The notes under the pieces were generated by a model that saw only the letters and a list, made by a program, of their open reading frames with translations, did no database searches and was not told the DNA's origin. A stretch of DNA of 64,000 bases from Bin87 sp965222895 (GTDB taxonomy: Bacteria; Chloroflexota; Dehalococcoidia; Lucifugimonadales; UBA3495): positions 682,001-746,000 of the forward strand of contig CBDCVB010000001.1 in assembly GCA_965222895.1 (NCBI GenBank). The letters run 5' to 3'. Within the stretch, counting starts at the first letter, position 1; each line of letters begins with the position of its first letter. Made by a program: the position numbers and the translations under genes. Positions 1-8,642 of this stretch are shown here, piece by piece.

Positions 1-277
1 CATACTTGGCCAGCTCCACCGGGTTGTGATAGGGCAACACCAGCACCGACGTGCCCAGCCGCACCCGCGCGGTCAGCGCCGAAATATGGGACAACGTTGC
101 CATGGGATGGTAATACGGCTTGTCGCCCAGCCGCTCCCGGATGTAGCCATTGTTGAACAGGTGGTCCATCACCCAAACCGAGTCATAGCCCAGCTCTTCA
201 GCCAGCGGCCCAAAACTTATCACGGCCTGCGGGTCCTCAATGCCCCAGTTGTTGGGAACGGTAACTCCGAATTCCAT
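1..277 (-). CDS. LLM-class flavin-dependent oxidoreductase, N-terminal part (cut by window edge)
   Basis: The first 92 codons of a luciferase-like (LLM) oxidoreductase are visible; the rest lies beyond base 1. The protein starts MEFGVTVPNN and then shows the family pattern of a beta-strand plus helix ending in AEELGYDSVWVMDH, a long loop, and the strand segment VRLGTSVLVLPYHNP. These match beta-strands 1 to 3 of the TIM barrel that binds FMN or F420 in this superfamily. The start is the ATG at 275-277, preceded by GGGAGATTAGCC, which contains a GGGAG ribosome site. Substrate and cofactor cannot be told from this part. A second LLM protein lies at 60186-61088. Confidence 0.8.
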   Translation of the reverse strand, partial: MEFGVTVPNNWGIEDPQAVISFGPLAEELGYDSVWVMDHLFNNGYIRERLGDKPYYHPMATLSHISALTARVRLGTSVLVLPYHNPVELAKY

Positions 278-411
278 GGCTAATCTCCCGGTATGCGTCC
301 GCATCGCCTCCAGTTGAGGGCGCTGCAGTCCTAGCAAATCGCCGGGGCATCGGCTGCACCCCGGCAATTCACATCGTCAATGTTCGAGCGGCAATGTTTG
401 GGTGGTTGTAG

Positions 412-885
412 TCAGGTCGTCTTGATCGCCTGAACCAGTTTGGCAGATTCGATGGCTCCCACCGCGCAGTCCGAACCCAGGTTGCCAACCTTGCCGCCGG
501 AGCGGTTGATGGCCTGGTCAAGATTCTCGGTGGTCAAAACGCCGAACATGGTCGGCACACCAGTCTCTCTGCTCACCGCCGCGATGCCGGAGGCGGCCTG
601 ATTGCACACCATATCGTAGTGGCTCGTTTCGCCGCGAATGACCGCGCCCAGGCAGATGACCGCATCGTACTGTCCCGATTGCGCCAATGCCTTGGCCACC
701 ACCGGCAACTCGAAGGAGCCCGGCACCCAAGCCGTGGCGATGTCCCCATCACGGACGCCATAGCGTCCCAGCGTGGCAACCGCCCCATCCATCAGATTTT
801 TGGTGATGACGTAGTTAAAACGGGCGGCCACGACAGCAACCCGCAGCCCATCGCCGTCCAGTCCCACATTCAATTCTCGCGGCAA
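412..885 (-). CDS. ribH: 6,7-dimethyl-8-ribityllumazine synthase
   Basis: This enzyme condenses 5-amino-6-ribitylamino-uracil with 3,4-dihydroxy-2-butanone 4-phosphate, the penultimate step of riboflavin synthesis. The 157-residue length is normal for the family. Diagnostic motifs are all present: RFN at residues 22-24, WVPGSFE at 53-59, GAVIRGETSHYD at 80-91 containing the catalytic His89, and VPTMFGVLTTEN further on. The best start is a TTG at 883-885, because AGGAG sits 8 bases upstream and no in-frame ATG fits. No other riboflavin genes are adjacent, and I see no FMN riboswitch upstream. Flavin supply fits the several flavin-dependent enzymes in the window. Confidence 0.95.
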   Translation of the reverse strand: MPRELNVGLDGDGLRVAVVAARFNYVITKNLMDGAVATLGRYGVRDGDIATAWVPGSFELPVVAKALAQSGQYDAVICLGAVIRGETSHYDMVCNQAASGIAAVSRETGVPTMFGVLTTENLDQAINRSGGKVGNLGSDCAVGAIESAKLVQAIKTT

Positions 886-1023
886 ACTATCATCTCCTGC
901 GCAGTGTCCAATATCACGTCAGCCCCAGCCACACCCGTAACACGCGCCGCCAGTGTACTACGCCCCCGCCGGCCATGTCATCAATATCGGCAACACCGCT
1001 AGGATCTTTCGATTGTTCCCCGA

Positions 1024-1080
1024 TGTCATCGCGAGCGCAGCGTGGCAATCTCGCCAGCGTAGCGACCAACGCTGTCGCCA
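1024..1080. repeat. Partial copy of the TGTCATTGCGAG dispersed repeat
   Basis: The segment reads TGTCATCGCGAGCGCAGCG followed by TGGCAATCTCG and then a decayed CGTAGCGACC stretch. It matches the first half of the two longer copies at 24661-24826 and 61124-61265. The far terminal arm is not recognisable here, so this looks like a truncated copy. It lies in the 255-base gap between ribH and the Uma2 gene, where I see nothing else. Confidence 0.6.
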
Positions 1081-1140
1081 GTATATTCTTGACCGCCGCG
1101 TTCCGATAATCGAAATACCCTGGCAACGCGCTCCGATGCT

Positions 1141-1854
1141 TCATTCTGCGGGTTGGCGCAAGTCAAAAATCCGCCGGCGCACCTCAAACACAAACCCCGG
1201 CAGCACCGGCTCGCCGCTCACCGTCTCCGGGTCGTCCAGCACTTCCGGCGCAACGCCGGGGCGGTAAACGTGTACCTGCCGTTGGTAAGGGTCAATTAAC
1301 CAGCCGAGCAGCGCTCCGTTGGCGACGTATTCCGCCATCTTGCGCTGCAACGCAGCCAGACGGTCGCTGCGGGAGCGCACTTCGACCACAAAAGCCGGGC
1401 AGAAAGGCAGCAGCCAGTCATCCGGCGCAGGATAGGGCGGGGGACAGTTCGCCTGTTGCTCCGGTGAAATCCAGGCCGCATCCGGAGCATAGCGTTGGCC
1501 GTTGGGCAGACGCATACCCAACCGGGAACCGTGGGCATTACCGCCGTGCGTCTCGGCCCACTTTCCCAAACTGACCACCATTTCCATTTCGTCGGTAGAA
1601 CCTGCTTCTCTCAACATAGGCGTTATCAGCAGCGCTCCTTCGGCATCAAGTTCCAGCTTTCCCACCAGGTCACTGTTGGCGTGGTTGAATTCGATTAGCC
1701 ACCGATCCACATCCCGCTCGGTCAATTCGAGCCGGGCCATCAGTTCCAGCACTGGGCGGAAATCCAGAACCAGCGGGGCCGGCTCCGGGTCGCCGTCCAC
1801 CCACATAGCATCCCGCAGAATTGCGGGCAGTTCAGTAACAGGTTTGGCAACCAT
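1141..1854 (-). CDS. Uma2-family (DUF820) putative PD-(D/E)XK endonuclease
   Basis: The protein (237 residues from the ATG at 1852-1854) has the Uma2 signature. APDAAWI supplies the first acidic residue, FVVEVRSRSD the E-x-K-like strand (here with R in place of K), and KMAEYVANGALLGWLIDP the conserved helix and strand. It ends in VHVYRPG and a final beta-strand. I prefer the ATG at 1854 to a GTG 21 bases upstream because AAGGAGAG lies 8 bases before it. Uma2 proteins adopt a restriction-endonuclease fold and are often expanded in Cyanobacteria and Chloroflexota, but their role is unknown. Here it stands alone with no methylase partner. The R in place of the catalytic Lys may lower activity. 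Confidence 0.85.
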   Translation of the reverse strand: MVAKPVTELPAILRDAMWVDGDPEPAPLVLDFRPVLELMARLELTERDVDRWLIEFNHANSDLVGKLELDAEGALLITPMLREAGSTDEMEMVVSLGKWAETHGGNAHGSRLGMRLPNGQRYAPDAAWISPEQQANCPPPYPAPDDWLLPFCPAFVVEVRSRSDRLAALQRKMAEYVANGALLGWLIDPYQRQVHVYRPGVAPEVLDDPETVSGEPVLPGFVFEVRRRIFDLRQPAE

Positions 1855-1896
1855 GGGATTACTCTCCTTCACCACCTCCCCGGTGGTGACTATTCG

Positions 1897-2685
1897 TTAG
1901 CAAAACACCTGCGTCAAATACACCGCGTCGTATCCTCTCCATTTACCGAAGGATACGCCAACCCCGGTACGGTCGTACTGTCTGCCTAACAGATTCGTCC
2001 GGTGGCCAGGGCTATTCATCCAACTCTCGACTGCTGCGGCAGCTACTTTGTCCAAGTTTCTGGACGCTATCTCTATCGCTATGTTCTCGGCAATGCCGTA
2101 GTGGCTGTCCTTCCAGCAACTGTAGCCCGCTTTTGCGATGCGGTCCGATGGCCCCAGCCCTTCCGGTGTATCGTGGCTGAAGTATCCGCGTTTGGTCATA
2201 TCGTCGCTGTGGGCCCGCGCGATTGCGCCAAGACTGTCATCCCATTGTAGCTGTAGTGCATTCCCGCTCGTGGCGCGCTCCGCGTTGATTCCGGCGTGTA
2301 CTTTGCGTTCCAACTCCCCCGCCTTGATTACTGATTCCGCCTTTTTACGGGCTTGGCGGCCTTCGTTTTGTTGCACGGTAGCCACTGCTCGCGCCGCCGG
2401 CACAGGAGTGTTCGTTGCCGTTATCGCGGCAAATGATTCGGGCACCCGTTCCCGTGAGCGCTGTTTCGCGACTTGGTTGAGTATCTCTCCCGGTATTTGT
2501 AGCTCAACATCGCGGTTCTGGTGCCAATAAATGACGGCAGCCACCCCCAAGCCAATAACGACGGCAATGACTGTTGGCAGTATCGGGCTTCTTCGCCTCT
2601 GTCGACGTCTTGACGATATGTTAGCTACTTGCGAGCCTGCGAGCTCCCAGCGTCTTCAACGATGGCGTCGGGTGGTTTCCGACAT
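1897..2685 (-). CDS. Membrane-anchored CAP (SCP/YkwD-like) domain protein with an in-frame TGA near the N-terminus
   Basis: The C-terminal half is a CAP domain: INAERATSGNALQLQWDDSL, ARAHSDDM, GYFSHDTP, NIAIEI, SWMNSPGHRTNLL and the last strand YLTQVFC. Upstream is a basic stretch (SSRRRQRRRSP) followed by a hydrophobic segment (ILPTVIAVVIGLGVAAVIYW), a typical membrane anchor. No ATG precedes this anchor unless translation begins at the ATG at 2683-2685, and that frame contains a TGA at 2656-2658. A TTG at 2548-2550 would start inside the hydrophobic segment and delete the basic flank, which is unlikely. So the gene either carries a nonsense mutation or error, or uses an unusual start. CAP proteins are extracellular, with assorted cell-wall or adhesion roles. 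Confidence 0.75.
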
Positions 2686-2739
2686 ATACATACTCGACCT
2701 GTGCTTGGGATATTGAGCGTATTTCGGCAGGGATTATGT

Positions 2740-3273
2740 TTAGGACCAACGGTAGTATCCTATTCCAGTTGCAATTGCCAGCGTCCGGTAGACCACGGGT
2801 AGCTTTTGCCTACGCCGCATGGCGACCTGAAGGCGGATTGCGGCTTGGTGCAGTGTCAGCAGCACTGCAACTGCCATCACAATGACCAAGCCTGCTTGTG
2901 TTACGGCCACCAAATCGTCCGTGCCGTAGGCAACGACCACGGCAATTACCAACATCAGTGGCGGCGCCCAATAAACGGACTTACGCCGATGGTAATAGTA
3001 GCCGGTAACTATTGCTAGCAACCCGATTAGAACTGGCCCTATCGTCAGGATTGCTGCTTGCAGGGCGGATACCTCATAAAGGTAGGTGCCCGTGGGCGAC
3101 GCCAGCAGCGCTATTGTGGCAACACCGCTGTGCGTGTCTCCAGTGCCGTCCAGCGTAACCCACGGCATCGCCAACGCCGCGAGCGGTATTAATGTGGCGG
3201 CGAAAGCAATCAGTCTGATAGTGAGGGTAGCAACTTCCTTGTTCTTGGGGTCGTTGCGCCGCTGTACTTTCAT
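2740..3273 (-). CDS. Hypothetical four-helix membrane protein
   Basis: I do not recognise a family. The 177-residue protein begins with a charged segment (MKVQRRNDPKNKE). It has four clear hydrophobic helices, near residues 17-36, 70-91, 101-120 and 123-142, the last two separated only by a short charged turn. A Gly/Ser/Thr-rich loop after the first helix probably faces outside. The C-terminus is basic (MRRRQKLP), fitting a cytoplasmic tail. It starts two bases after the stop of the gene at 3276-4043, so the two are probably co-transcribed and translationally coupled. They may act together at the membrane. Confidence 0.6.
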   Translation of the reverse strand: MKVQRRNDPKNKEVATLTIRLIAFAATLIPLAALAMPWVTLDGTGDTHSGVATIALLASPTGTYLYEVSALQAAILTIGPVLIGLLAIVTGYYYHRRKSVYWAPPLMLVIAVVVAYGTDDLVAVTQAGLVIVMAVAVLLTLHQAAIRLQVAMRRRQKLPVVYRTLAIATGIGYYRWS

Positions 3274-3275
3274 CG

Positions 3276-4043
3276 CTATTTCACCTCGAAAGGCGAGCCG
3301 GTGGCTGCCCTGATATTGTCGCTGGCGACTTGGAAGTCGGCCAGTTCCCGGTCCAGTTCCACAATGGCCGCTGGAACTTCCCGGAATGCAGAAGCATCAA
3401 ACACAAAGTCCGCTCGGAGCTTTATCTTGCTCAAGCTCGCGTCCATATCGTCTAGCTGGATGCCTATCTTCCGGGCTTTGGCAAGAGCAGAGTCGGCCTG
3501 TGCTTCCCATCTCCGGTATAGGATTAGGTCATTTTCGTCGTCTTGACGGGCTCGTGCTTGATTCGCGGGGTCCTGAATCTGTTCAGTTAGTGCTTGCTGT
3601 TTGGCGAAGTAATCGGCCACGGTGGCCTTGGCGTTGGTAATCGAAGCCTCGAACTTGGAGTAGGCCAACTTGGCTCCGTCATAGCGTGGTTCCCACTCAG
3701 AGATGAGGGCGTCTATATTTGTTATCCTGGCTGTTTCGGGAGGTGCCGGCGGTTGAGGTTGGGTCTCCGACGAATGGCCGCCGCTGCCCGCGTCCCCACT
3801 GGCTAAGGACGCTGGAGCGACGCTCCCCACTGTATTGGGCTGTTGTGTGCCGTCGGTTGCAAAAGTCCTCACGTTCGCCAGTGCCCGGTTCATATTCTCG
3901 GCTTGAGCCTGTGCAAGTTGGACCGAACCCGACATTTTGGCAGCTTCAGTTTTGGTTACTTCTTCGTACACCGTGAGGCCCGCGTAGCCAATGACGATGG
4001 CCGCGATGACGATTAATGTGTACTTCAGCATTCTGCGAATCAT
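3276..4043 (-). CDS. Hypothetical membrane-anchored coiled-coil protein
   Basis: The 255-residue protein starts MIRRMLKYT and then has one hydrophobic helix (LIVIAAIVIGYAGLTV, about residues 9-25), so it is probably a signal-anchored extracytoplasmic protein. A Ser/Gly/Pro/Gln-rich linker (about 68-100) separates it from a C-terminal region of about 150 residues. That region is rich in Ala, Lys, Glu and Gln, with predicted helices and a coiled-coil character. No enzyme motif is visible. It is the first gene of a tight pair with the four-helix protein downstream. Base composition in both is a little lower in GC than in the neighbouring operon. Function unknown. Confidence 0.6.
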   Translation of the reverse strand: MIRRMLKYTLIVIAAIVIGYAGLTVYEEVTKTEAAKMSGSVQLAQAQAENMNRALANVRTFATDGTQQPNTVGSVAPASLASGDAGSGGHSSETQPQPPAPPETARITNIDALISEWEPRYDGAKLAYSKFEASITNAKATVADYFAKQQALTEQIQDPANQARARQDDENDLILYRRWEAQADSALAKARKIGIQLDDMDASLSKIKLRADFVFDASAFREVPAAIVELDRELADFQVASDNIRAATGSPFEVK

Positions 4044-4135
4044 TGCACTTCCCCTCTGGATTACCGGGATTTAGACGCAGTTACGCTACTTTCGTCCATC
4101 CCAATCATCCGGTCGATCCATGTCAACCCGTTCCT

Positions 4136-4768
4136 TCACCCTTCTTCTTTCTCCAGTATCCCCCGAATCGTAAACATCCGCTGGAACAGCGTAAAGCAAG
4201 ACACCGCGGCAATCAGCCAAATGACCCAGACCATAATCGGAACCGGCGCCAAGCCCTCTGCGATTAGCCCGATGCCCAATATCACCACCCGCTCCGAGCG
4301 CGTCATGATGCCGGAGCGGGTAAACGCCCCCAGGCCCTCGCCGCGCGCCCGCAGGTACGAAACACCCTGGGAAAATACCAGTCCCAGCAAAACCGCCAGC
4401 ATACTCAACAGCAACTGAGTCGGCGGCAGCTCGGACAGCAGATAGTACAAACCCAACCCGACGAACAACGCAGCCTCACCCAGTCGGTCAAACACCGAGT
4501 CCAGCAACGCGCCGAACGGCGACGCCCGGTTGGTCAGTCGGGCCAACGCTCCGTCGAACAGGTCCAGAAAGCTGCCCACCAAAAAAACGATGCCGCCATA
4601 CAGCGGCCAGTCCAGAGCCACCAGGGATCCGCCGGCCACGCACACCAGGAAACCCAAAACGGTGACAACATTTGGGGTCAGCCCAACCGCGTTCATCCCC
4701 TTCGCTCCGGGTATCTCCACATAGCGCAGCACCGCCGCGCGAAACTGCTCCCTACCGGGCATTGCCAC
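4136..4768 (-). CDS. CDP-alcohol phosphatidyltransferase, probable phosphatidylinositol-phosphate synthase
   Basis: This is an integral membrane enzyme of 210 residues with about six hydrophobic helices. It carries the complete CDP-alcohol phosphotransferase motif: Asp69, Asp72-Gly73, Arg77, Gly86, Asp90 and Asp94, which bind two metal ions and the CDP-lipid. The family alone does not fix the acceptor alcohol. The neighbours do suggest one: the gene overlaps the 3' end of a PimA-like glycosyltransferase by 17 bases and lies downstream of inositol-3-phosphate synthase. The likely reaction is therefore CDP-diacylglycerol (or a related CDP-lipid) plus inositol-3-phosphate giving phosphatidylinositol phosphate. 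A phosphatidylglycerophosphate synthase role is the main alternative. Confidence 0.85.
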   Translation of the reverse strand: MAMPGREQFRAAVLRYVEIPGAKGMNAVGLTPNVVTVLGFLVCVAGGSLVALDWPLYGGIVFLVGSFLDLFDGALARLTNRASPFGALLDSVFDRLGEAALFVGLGLYYLLSELPPTQLLLSMLAVLLGLVFSQGVSYLRARGEGLGAFTRSGIMTRSERVVILGIGLIAEGLAPVPIMVWVIWLIAAVSCFTLFQRMFTIRGILEKEEG

Positions 4769-5930
4769 GAGCGCCCACCTCCTCTATGCAGTGATAATAG
4801 TAATCCTCAACGTCGGCAGCGATGCGCTCCCAACGGTACGCCACCGCCCGCCGCCGACCGCCCGCAGCCAGCCGGCCCGCCAGCTCGGTGTCCCCGACAA
4901 TACGGGAGACGGCAGCGGCGATGCCAGCCGGTTCTCGCGCCGGCGTTAACAAACCCTGTTCTCCGTCAGCAACCACGTCCCGATAGCCGTCAATGTCTGA
5001 GGCAACCACCGGCGCGCCCGACGCCATGGCCTCCAGCAGCACGATGCCAAAGCTCTCTCCGCCCGTTGCCGGGCTACAGAATACATCAGCGCTGGCGTAG
5101 TAGCGGGGCAAGTCTTCGTCTGAAACCGCCCCGGTAATCAGCACTGCTCCCGGAGCAACGCTGGCGATGGCCGCCAAAATCCGCCCGCTCTCCCGATCCG
5201 GCGCTCCTGGCCCCACGATTAACAGCCGCAGGTCCCCCCGGCCAGCGACTAGCTGTGCAAAGGCGGCCAGCAGATAGCGCAAGCCCTTGCGTTCATCCTT
5301 CCTGCCCACGAACAGGATGTTTGCCTTCCCATCGCGCAGCTGATGAAACGGTTCAGCCTCGGCAAATCGGTCAAAGTCTATGCCGTTGGGAATCACCCGG
5401 TAGGCGTGGTTGGGAAAATGCGGCGCCACAAACGCCCGCGCTGCCGGCGACACCGCAATGCGGCCGTCCAGCTGCCGTTGCCATCGGCTCAACGCGGGGC
5501 GCCACCAGCGATACAGACGCTGCCGGTCTGAGAATGCGTGAAACGTGCCGATGTTTACCGCGTTGGAATGGTGCAATACCAGGTACGGCAGCAGCGGAGC
5601 CAGCGGTTCGTGCAGGTGCACCACGTCAAACGACTCCCTGGCCATCAAGCCCCGTATCCGTGGATACAACCACCAGGCCAGGGAAACCCGCGCCGTTGAC
5701 CCGCCGGCCGACAGCGGCAGCGTGCCTCCCATGGGGATAAACTGACCATCGCCAGCGTCCGCATCGTTTGCCCGCCCGCCCGTCTGCGGAGCAATCACGC
5801 GTACACTATGCCCCCGCCGGCGCATTTCGTCCGACAACTGAGCGACGTGCGCGTTGACTCCGCCCGGCCACGCAAAGTCGTAGGGCGAGACCATGCCGAT
5901 TTTCACGTCCCTGCCGGCCTCCCGCCGCAT
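4752..5930 (-). CDS. GT4 glycosyltransferase, PimA-like (phosphatidylinositol mannosyltransferase candidate)
   Basis: The 392-residue GT-B enzyme opens with KIGMVSPYDFAWPGGVNAHV, the glycine-rich acceptor-site loop seen in PimA-type GT4 enzymes. It continues with FDVVHLHEPLAP in the N-terminal domain, FVGRKDERKGL at the start of the nucleotide-sugar domain, and the EX7E motif ESFGIVLLE followed by AMASGAPVVASD. These are the donor-binding residues of the family. The gene is flanked by a phosphatidyltransferase (overlapping) and inositol-3-phosphate synthase, which strongly supports transfer of a sugar, perhaps mannose, to an inositol phospholipid at the inner membrane face. The exact sugar is inferred only from family and context. 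Confidence 0.85.
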   Translation of the reverse strand: MRREAGRDVKIGMVSPYDFAWPGGVNAHVAQLSDEMRRRGHSVRVIAPQTGGRANDADAGDGQFIPMGGTLPLSAGGSTARVSLAWWLYPRIRGLMARESFDVVHLHEPLAPLLPYLVLHHSNAVNIGTFHAFSDRQRLYRWWRPALSRWQRQLDGRIAVSPAARAFVAPHFPNHAYRVIPNGIDFDRFAEAEPFHQLRDGKANILFVGRKDERKGLRYLLAAFAQLVAGRGDLRLLIVGPGAPDRESGRILAAIASVAPGAVLITGAVSDEDLPRYYASADVFCSPATGGESFGIVLLEAMASGAPVVASDIDGYRDVVADGEQGLLTPAREPAGIAAAVSRIVGDTELAGRLAAGGRRRAVAYRWERIAADVEDYYYHCIEEVGARGNAR

Positions 5931-5989
5931 CGGCTCCGGCGGTTGCCGTGGACAGCGCCGGTCGGTGCTGGTCGATGCTGCGCAGGCAG

Positions 5990-7117
5990 CTAGGCTTCCA
6001 ACTCGGGAAGCACGGTGTCGGGGCGCACGATGCTCGCCGCCGCTACCATCGGATCCGCAATGAACGCCTCAACCAGTTCGTGGGCTTCGGCGTCGGTGTA
6101 CTGAATCGGCGGGCTTTTCATGAAGTAGGCCGAGGGGCCGTACACGGCTCCGCTCTGACCGTTGTCCATGGCCAGCTTGGCGCAGCGGATGGCATCCACC
6201 ACCACGCCGGCCGAGTTCGGGCTGTCCCAAACCTCCAGTTTCACTTCCAGCTTCACCGGCGCGCCGCCGAACACCTTGCCGTCGATGTGAATGTAGCACC
6301 ACTTGCGGTCCTGCAGCCACGGCACATGATCGCTGGGGCCAATATGGACATCGTCAGGTTCGGGTTCTTCGTCCATCTGGCTGGTAACCGAGTTGGTTTT
6401 GGAGATTTTCTTGCTGACCAACCGGTCGCGTTCCAGCATATTCAGAAAGTCGGTATTGCCGCCGAAGTTGAGCTGGTAGGTGTTGTCAATCTCGGCGCCG
6501 CGGTTCTCCATCAGCCGGGTCAGCACCCGGTGTACGATGGTTGCGCCCACTTGCGACTTGATGTCATCGCCAATGATTGGTACGCCCCGATCCTCGAACC
6601 GTCCCCGCCAGTAGTCCTCACGAGCGATAAAAACCGGAATGCAGTTTATCATGGCGCAACGCGCGTCGAGGATATGTTCCACGTACCACTTGGTCGCCAT
6701 CTCGCTGCCCACCGGCAGATAATTAATCACCACGTCCACTTCCCGCTCTTTCAGAATACCGGAGATGTCCGCGGTGCTGTGCGGCGATTTCACCACCAGG
6801 TCGGACACGTAACGCCCAATCCCGTCATGGGTCATGCCCCGCTCCACCGGCACCCCCATATGGGGCACATCAGCAAACTTGATGGTGTTGTTCGGCTCGG
6901 TGAAAATAGCCTGCGAAAGGTCTTTGCCCACCTTGTTCTGGTCAATATCGAAGGCGGCGACTATTTCAATATCTTCAATCCGGTATTCGCCGATGCGGTT
7001 GTGCATCACGCCGGGGATGATTTCATCGTCCGGCACCTCGACATACTTATGGACGCCCTGCACCAGCGACGACGCGCAGTTGCCCACGCCAATGATGGCA
7101 ACTTTAATCTTGCCCAA
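5990..7117 (-). CDS. ino1: Inositol-3-phosphate synthase (actinobacterial/archaeal type)
   Basis: The enzyme isomerises glucose-6-phosphate to 1L-myo-inositol-3-phosphate using a tightly bound NAD. The 375-residue length matches the short prokaryotic form rather than the roughly 530-residue eukaryotic form. The NAD-binding loop is IIGVGNCASSLVQG at residues 8-21. Further family blocks are NYLPVGSEMATKWY, FGGNTDFLNM, and the SKKISKTNSVTSQ segment that closes over the substrate and supplies the catalytic lysines. It is the first gene of the set leading to the PimA-like and phosphatidyltransferase genes, with a 59-base gap. The product is very probably the lipid head-group precursor for that operon. 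Confidence 0.95.
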   Translation of the reverse strand: MGKIKVAIIGVGNCASSLVQGVHKYVEVPDDEIIPGVMHNRIGEYRIEDIEIVAAFDIDQNKVGKDLSQAIFTEPNNTIKFADVPHMGVPVERGMTHDGIGRYVSDLVVKSPHSTADISGILKEREVDVVINYLPVGSEMATKWYVEHILDARCAMINCIPVFIAREDYWRGRFEDRGVPIIGDDIKSQVGATIVHRVLTRLMENRGAEIDNTYQLNFGGNTDFLNMLERDRLVSKKISKTNSVTSQMDEEPEPDDVHIGPSDHVPWLQDRKWCYIHIDGKVFGGAPVKLEVKLEVWDSPNSAGVVVDAIRCAKLAMDNGQSGAVYGPSAYFMKSPPIQYTDAEAHELVEAFIADPMVAAASIVRPDTVLPELEA

Positions 7118-7255
7118 TTTCGTACTCCTTGCGCTCCCGAGACACCGGACGGCAACCGGGTTTTAGTCGCCGGCACGAGTTCCGATCAAATAACTTCGAC
7201 CGATAGTCTAGCATACCACTGCGGTCGCCCACGAGCGACGCCTGCAACCGCGCTG

Positions 7256-8496
7256 CTACACCGTCTGCTCCACCGTGCCGCGCCTGGACAGGGGCAACAC
7301 CAGGAATATGATTGCCGCCACCGCAAACAAACCCGCGATGTAATAGGCGGTCGCTGCGAAACCGATGGTTTGGTACAGGGCGCCGGCAATCAACGGAGAC
7401 GCTGCACCCATCAGGAAGCTGATGCAGGCGACCACGCCCAGCCCCGTCGAGGCGACTTCCCGCCCAACCTCATCGAATACCGAGGCGGTAACGATGGGCT
7501 GGTCCGGGTAGAGGAACAGCCCCAGCAGTGCGATGGTAACCATCAGCAGAATCCCCGAGTTGAACTGGATGAGAGCCAGCGCCACCAGGCACGACCACAC
7601 CAACCCGGGCACCAGCACCTGCTTGCGGCCAATCCGGTCGGAAAGGTGACCCGCCAGCGGCTTGGCCACCAAACCAATTGCAATCAGCAGCCCGATATGG
7701 AACCCACGGTTCCACTCGCTCAATGCCAATTCCCGGTCCAGGTACAGCGGCAGTATGGTTACCAATGCGACCAGCGCCATCCCCCGAGTGCCCCGCACCA
7801 GAATCAGCCCCCACAGCACCGGGTTTCTGAACAGTTGTTTGGTAGCGGCCACGCGTTCTGCAATGGCGACACTGTCCTCCCCTTGCCGGCCTCGTCCCAC
7901 GTTGCGCAGCGTCCAGATTGCCAGGAACCCCAGGAAGAAGGGGGCCACGGCATAGATGCTCAACAGCTCGTTCCAGGTGAGCCACAGCAACAACGCCCCG
8001 GTCGCCACTGGCCCCACCACATCGCCCACGCTGCCACCCACACCGTGGAAGGCCAGCGCCATCCCGCGTCGGTCTCCGTAGTGATGCGAAAGCGAAGACC
8101 CGGCGGGCAGGTGCCAGATGGAATGGGAAATCGCCACTACCGCCATGCCGATCAGCAACAGCCAGTACACCGGAGAAACTCCCATGACCAGCGACCCAGC
8201 GCACACGTCACCAGGCAACCCGCCAGCAGCGGGCCCCACCACCTCCTCAGCACATCCGCTACGATACCGCCGGGCAGGGCAATCACGCCGGCGGCCAGTT
8301 CCCGCGCCGACATAACGCCGCTCACGCCGACGGAGTTTAGTTGGAAACTCTGCTGGATTTCCGGCAACACCACCGCGAAACTTTGTACGATCCAATGAAA
8401 CGCCACGTGGCCCACGGACAAACCGGGCAGGATCAAACGCCCGCCGAGGGCCAGGTTCGGCTGGTCAACTTCCAATGGAGCTTGGGTCTGTGCCAT
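7256..8496 (-). pseudogene. MFS transporter disrupted by one single-base frameshift
   Basis: A 12-helix major facilitator is encoded in two overlapping frames. The N-terminal part starts at the ATG 8494-8496 (MAQTQAPLEV) and carries helices 1-2, with ELAAGVIALPGGIVADVLRRWWG as the loop 2-3 motif. The remainder, from GSLVMGVSPVYWLLL to the stop at 7256, holds the other helices and the second loop motif, HLSDRIGRKQVL. The frames meet at the CCC run 8195-8197; one extra C there gives a continuous protein of about 413 residues. It is therefore either a recent single-base deletion or a sequencing or assembly slip in a homopolymer. Substrate unknown. It lies downstream of the phosphatase gene on the same strand. 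Confidence 0.8.
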
Positions 8497-8510
8497 CGGC
8501 CGTCTCGCTT

Positions 8511-8544
8511 TTTACCGCGGTTCCCGGTTTACCGCGGTTCCCGG
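8511..8544. repeat. Perfect 17-bp tandem duplication
   Basis: TTTACCGCGGTTCCCGG occurs twice back to back, at 8511-8527 and 8528-8544. The unit contains the palindrome CCGCGG. It lies in the 146-base gap between the MFS start and the phosphatase stop, just upstream of the MFS gene. It could be a binding site or a replication-slippage duplication; no function can be assigned. Confidence 0.7.
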
Positions 8545-8642
8545 TGTTCGCAAAAACCCGGGCTCCGGCTCAAGGCCGGTTTGACGAAATACCAGGACGG
8601 GATAGTTCAACCGCCCAGCCTGGCTGCCGGGCAACGACTCCC

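Noticed and set aside
886..1140. FMN riboswitch upstream of ribH
   Set aside because: I looked for the conserved RFN pairing blocks and found only the dispersed repeat; no supporting structure.
5948..8398. An 816-codon open frame on the plus strand
   Set aside because: It is antisense to inositol-3-phosphate synthase and the MFS gene. Its residue content is His/Gln/Pro-rich and has no family pattern, as expected from the shadow of GC-rich codons.
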